This document shows, in pieces, positions 4,848 through 7,034 of a stretch of DNA of 7,034 nt. The translations under genes and the position numbers were made by a program. Location of the stretch: the NCBI GenBank assembly GCA_900549025.1, contig URMZ01000046.1:1-7034 (forward strand), written 5' to 3'. The notes under the pieces are model-generated. The model searched no databases. It saw only the letters and a list, made by a program, of their open reading frames with translations, and was not told the DNA's origin. Numbering within the stretch: position 1 is the first letter of the stretch; the number at the start of each line of letters is the position of its first letter. This DNA comes from an uncultured Collinsella sp. GTDB lineage: Bacteria; Actinomycetota; Coriobacteriia; Coriobacteriales; Coriobacteriaceae.

Positions 4848-6104
4848 ATGGCATTGCAGTTTACAGAGCGCGAGTTCATCCCCGTGCTGCTCGGTGGCGA
4901 CATCAACGCCTACTCGGTGGCGCGCGCCTTCTACGAGGAGTACCAGGTCAAGAGTCTGGTCTTTGGCAAGTACCAGACGGGCCCTGCGTACCGCAGCCAG
5001 ATTATCGACTACACGCCCAACGTGGATATCGATACCATGCCCGTGATGCTCAAAACCGTCAACGGCATTGCCCAAGCGCATGCCGACAAGACGATTGTCC
5101 TTGTGGGCTGTGGCGATAACTATGTTGCCCTCGTGGCTCAGGCCAAGGATGCCCATGAGTTGGCGGATAACATCGTCGCGCCTTACGCTCCCTATAGCAT
5201 GCTTGAACAGTGTCAGAAGAAGGAGATCTTCTACGAGCTGTGCGAGAAGCATGGCGTGCCCTATCCGCACACGTTTACCTTTACCAAGGCGATGCTCAAT
5301 GCCCAGGGTGAGGCGCCTGCCGAAGTGCTCGACCAGATCGATTTTCCTTACCCGATGATTCTGAAGCCTTCTGACGGCATCATGTGGTGGCAGCATGAGT
5401 TCGAGGGCCAGAAGAAGGCCTATGAGATTGCCGACCGCGCCGAGCTGGAACAGGTCATTCGCGACTCGTATGCCAGCGGCTACACCGACGACCTGATCTT
5501 GCAGGATCGCGTGCCCGGCAACGACGAGTACATGCGCGTGCTCACCAGCTATTCCGACCGCAACGGTAAGGTCCGCATGATGTGCCTGGGCCATGTGCTG
5601 CTCGAGGAGCATCAGCCCCACGGTGTCGGCAACCATGCCTGTATCATTACCGAGCCCAACGACGAGCTCATGGGCGGCGTGCGCAAGTTGCTCGAGGACC
5701 TTCACTTTGTGGGCTATTCCAACTTTGACGTTAAGTACGACGAGCGCGACGGCTCGTTTAAGTTCTTCGATTTCAACACGCGCCAGGGCCGCAGCAACTA
5801 CTACGTTACCAACAGCGGCTTTAACGTTGCCAAGTATGTGGTGGACGAGTATGTGTTCAACCGTCCGTTTGAGCCGGAGTTTGTGACGGCTCAGGACGAG
5901 GCCCTGTGGATGGTCGTCCCCATGGGCGTCGTCGACAAGTACGTCAAGGATCCCGAGCTGCGCGCTAAGGTGCATCGCCTGGACAAGGAAGGCAAGGGCG
6001 CCGACCCTTCGTTTATGAAGGGCGACTTTGTCTTTAACCGCTGGCTGCGCATGTGGCACACCAAGCTGCGCCACTTTAAGCTGTTCAAGACGTATTACAA
6101 GTAG
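4848..6104 (+). CDS. ATP-grasp ligase, probable D-aspartate ligase for the peptidoglycan cross-bridge
   Basis: The protein has 418 residues and no signal peptide or membrane helix, so it is cytoplasmic. The N-terminal part (about 1-110) looks like a nucleotide-binding pre-ATP-grasp domain (FIPVLLGGDINAYSVAR, then IVLVGCGDNYVALV). Residues about 115-340 are the ATP-grasp fold: Lys173 in MILKPSDG, the hinge-like LILQDRVPGNDEYMR (216-230), and metal-ligand motif FFDFNTRQGRSN (306-317) with Asp308, Asn310 and Arg312. Together with the aspartate racemase gene 84 bases downstream, this matches the Asl/Rac pair of Enterococcus faecium. There Asl activates D-aspartate with ATP and attaches it to the third residue of the peptide stem in the peptidoglycan precursor. 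AGGAAG (4837-4842) is 5 bases before the ATG. Fold is certain; substrate is inferred from resemblance and context. Another carboxylate-amine ligase role remains possible. Confidence 0.8.
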   Translation: MALQFTEREFIPVLLGGDINAYSVARAFYEEYQVKSLVFGKYQTGPAYRSQIIDYTPNVDIDTMPVMLKTVNGIAQAHADKTIVLVGCGDNYVALVAQAKDAHELADNIVAPYAPYSMLEQCQKKEIFYELCEKHGVPYPHTFTFTKAMLNAQGEAPAEVLDQIDFPYPMILKPSDGIMWWQHEFEGQKKAYEIADRAELEQVIRDSYASGYTDDLILQDRVPGNDEYMRVLTSYSDRNGKVRMMCLGHVLLEEHQPHGVGNHACIITEPNDELMGGVRKLLEDLHFVGYSNFDVKYDERDGSFKFFDFNTRQGRSNYYVTNSGFNVAKYVVDEYVFNRPFEPEFVTAQDEALWMVVPMGVVDKYVKDPELRAKVHRLDKEGKGADPSFMKGDFVFNRWLRMWHTKLRHFKLFKTYYK

Positions 6105-6113
6105 ATGAGTGCG

Positions 6114-6143
6114 GCGCCCGTCCGGTTTGCATCGGGCGGGCGC
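6114..6143 (+). other. GC-rich hairpin after the ligase gene
   Basis: Positions 6114-6124 and 6133-6143 pair over 11 bases (one G-U pair, T6121 with G6136) around the loop GTTTGCAT. The stem starts 9 bases after the ligase stop. It is followed by GGGTATG, not a T-run, so it is unlikely to be a full intrinsic terminator. It may protect the 3' end of the upstream message or reduce read-through into the racemase gene. Confidence 0.55.
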
Positions 6144-6146
6144 GGG

Positions 6147-6166
6147 TATGATACGCGCAATTGCGC
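6147..6166 (+). promoter_or_regulatory. Candidate -10 element and operator before the racemase gene
   Basis: TATGAT (6147-6152) resembles a -10 element. Right after it comes the perfect 12-bp palindrome GCGCAATTGCGC (6155-6166), placed where transcription would begin. The best -35-like sequence is TTTGCA (6126-6131), only 15 bases upstream and within the preceding hairpin loop, so the promoter is uncertain. A repressor on the palindrome would block initiation. Confidence 0.4.
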
Positions 6167-6176
6167 AGGCGTCACC

Positions 6177-6183
6177 AAGGAGG
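6177..6183 (+). promoter_or_regulatory. Ribosome binding site fixing the racemase start
   Basis: AAGGAGG lies 5 bases before the ATG at 6189. It rules out the in-frame ATG at 6105, which would add 28 residues translated from the hairpin and promoter region and has no such site. Confidence 0.9.
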
Positions 6184-6188
6184 CGGCG

Positions 6189-6935
6189 ATGGAAAAGCTG
6201 GGAGTTATCGGCGGCATGGGCGCCGAGGCCACGTCGTATTACTACGACCAGGTAGTGCGTCATACGGCTGCTGCCTGCGATCAGGAACATATCGACATGG
6301 TGGTGCTCTCCAAGTCGACCATGCCCGACCGCACGTTGGCCATTAAGACCGGCGAGCATGCCAAGCTGCTGGCGACCATGAAAGAGTGTGCCCAGGCACT
6401 TGAGTCGCTGGGCTGTGCGCACATTGCCATTCCCTGCAACACGTCGCACTACTTCTACGACCAGATCCAGTCGTTTACGAAGGTGCCGATTATCCACATG
6501 CCGCGTGAGTCGGTTCGTTATGCCCTTGCGGGTGCGGTGATGGGGGAGTGCGAGTTCGATCCCAACCTGAGTATGCCGGCCGAGCCGGTGCACAAGATTG
6601 GCATTATGGGAACCGATGGCACCGTGGGCGCGGGCGTCTACGGCCGCGAATGTAAGGCTGCGGGTGTTGAGGTCGTCTATCCCAGCGAGAAACGTCAGAA
6701 CGATGTGATGTCGCTTATCTACGATGATGTGAAGGCCGGACGTGAGCCCGATATGGATAAGTTCGACCGCGTGATGTGGGAGTTCGCCCGTAGCGGCTGC
6801 GACCGCGTCATCCTGGCCTGCACGGAGCTTTCGGTGTTGCAGAAGTATCGCGAGATGCCCGAGATCACCCTCGATGCGATGGATGTCCTGGTGCGCGAGT
6901 CCATCATTCGCAGCGGCGTCCCCTACCGCCTGTAG
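6189..6935 (+). CDS. Aspartate/glutamate racemase, probable aspartate racemase
   Basis: The protein has 248 residues and is cytoplasmic. It begins with KLGVIGGMGAEATSYYYDQV, the N-terminal signature of the cofactor-independent Asp/Glu racemase family. The two catalytic cysteines are Cys83 in IPCNTSHYF and Cys211 in LACTELS, each beside the expected Asn-Thr or Thr-Glu. The second half restarts with KIGIMGTDGTVGAGVYG (136-152), as in the two-domain family fold. A short acidic, Pro-containing stretch (about 118-135) between halves looks like a loop extension. It would interconvert L- and D-aspartate, supplying the ATP-grasp ligase encoded just upstream, as Rac does for Asl in Enterococcus faecium. 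Aspartate rather than glutamate is inferred from the neighbour and from the IGGMG and PCNT style typical of aspartate racemases. A strong hairpin terminator lies downstream. Confidence 0.88.
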   Translation: MEKLGVIGGMGAEATSYYYDQVVRHTAAACDQEHIDMVVLSKSTMPDRTLAIKTGEHAKLLATMKECAQALESLGCAHIAIPCNTSHYFYDQIQSFTKVPIIHMPRESVRYALAGAVMGECEFDPNLSMPAEPVHKIGIMGTDGTVGAGVYGRECKAAGVEVVYPSEKRQNDVMSLIYDDVKAGREPDMDKFDRVMWEFARSGCDRVILACTELSVLQKYREMPEITLDAMDVLVRESIIRSGVPYRL

Positions 6936-6941
6936 CCCTCG

Positions 6942-6983
6942 ACCTGCCAAAAAGGGACAGGTTTATTTTGACAGGTATTATCT
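6942..6983 (+). repeat. Possible dispersed repeat with tandem GACAGGT units
   Basis: GACAGGT occurs at 6956-6962 and 6970-6976. The two 14-base units starting there agree at 10 of 14 positions. An inverted partner, ACCTG, stands at 6942-6946. The phrase GGGACAGGTTTATTTTG resembles intergenic repeats that I associate with REP-type or transposase-linked elements in gut bacteria. That is recollection only, and one copy cannot prove it. Confidence 0.35.
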
Positions 6984-6994
6984 GGGAAAACAGT

Positions 6995-7032
6995 AAAGGC
7001 CTCGGCTCGTTTGGTGCGAGCCGAGGCCTTTT
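6995..7032 (+). terminator. Intrinsic terminator after the racemase gene
   Basis: AAAGGCCTCGGCTCG (6995-7009) pairs perfectly over 15 bases with 7017-7031 around the 7-base loop TTTGGTG. The descending arm ends in TTTT before GC at the window edge. It lies 59 bases after the racemase stop and closes the ligase-racemase unit. The A-rich flank on the left could let it work for minus-strand transcripts as well. Confidence 0.9.
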
Positions 7033-7034
7033 GC

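Noticed and set aside
6105..6188. Racemase start at the ATG at 6105
   Set aside because: The extra 28 residues would be translated from a hairpin and promoter-like DNA, and they precede the KLGVIGGMG motif that normally begins the family. AAGGAGG selects 6189.
4830..6950. Minus-strand open frame of 706 codons opposite the ligase and racemase genes
   Set aside because: It runs across two well-recognised plus-strand genes, and its protein is a His/Val/Leu/Arg-rich shadow without any domain. GC-rich third positions in the real genes keep the opposite frame free of stops.

Overview
The window reads like chromosomal DNA of a gut actinobacterium of the Coriobacteriia, most like Collinsella. The grounds are protein flavour and gene content: a GC-rich, GC3-biased coding style, a secreted coiled-coil wall protein, and an ATP-grasp ligase paired with an aspartate racemase. 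This taxonomic call is inference from recognition, not from a database search. No rRNA, tRNA, CRISPR array, integrase or complete insertion sequence is visible.

Layout. Positions 1-138 hold no gene I can identify. At 139-192 a perfect 14-bp inverted repeat encloses the ribosome binding site of the first gene. Three same-strand genes follow: a small membrane-anchored FxLYD-domain protein (198-641), a helix-turn-helix regulator (674-1096) and a Ser/Thr protein kinase with three C-terminal membrane helices (about 1195-2574). A bidirectional terminator (2580-2602) separates them from a convergent minus-strand gene for a secreted coiled-coil peptidoglycan hydrolase (2613-3746). Its upstream region (3747-3980) is AT-rich and holds a cluster of dyad repeats. 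Next come a minus-strand MOSC-domain protein (3981-4613) and a divergent intergenic region (4614-4847). Last are two plus-strand genes, a D-aspartate ligase-like ATP-grasp protein (4848-6104) and an aspartate racemase (6189-6935), closed by a strong hairpin terminator (6995-7032).

How the genes may work together. Most of the window concerns the cell envelope. The racemase would make D-aspartate and the ATP-grasp enzyme would attach it to the peptidoglycan precursor as a cross-bridge residue, as the Asl/Rac pair does in Enterococcus faecium. The secreted coiled-coil protein would cut peptidoglycan, possibly under control of a membrane partner. The FxLYD-HTH-kinase set looks like a small signalling cassette whose input and target are unknown. 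It is the least explained part of the window. The most unusual nucleic-acid signals are the hairpin over the ribosome binding site at 139-192 and the dyad cluster at 3817-3861.
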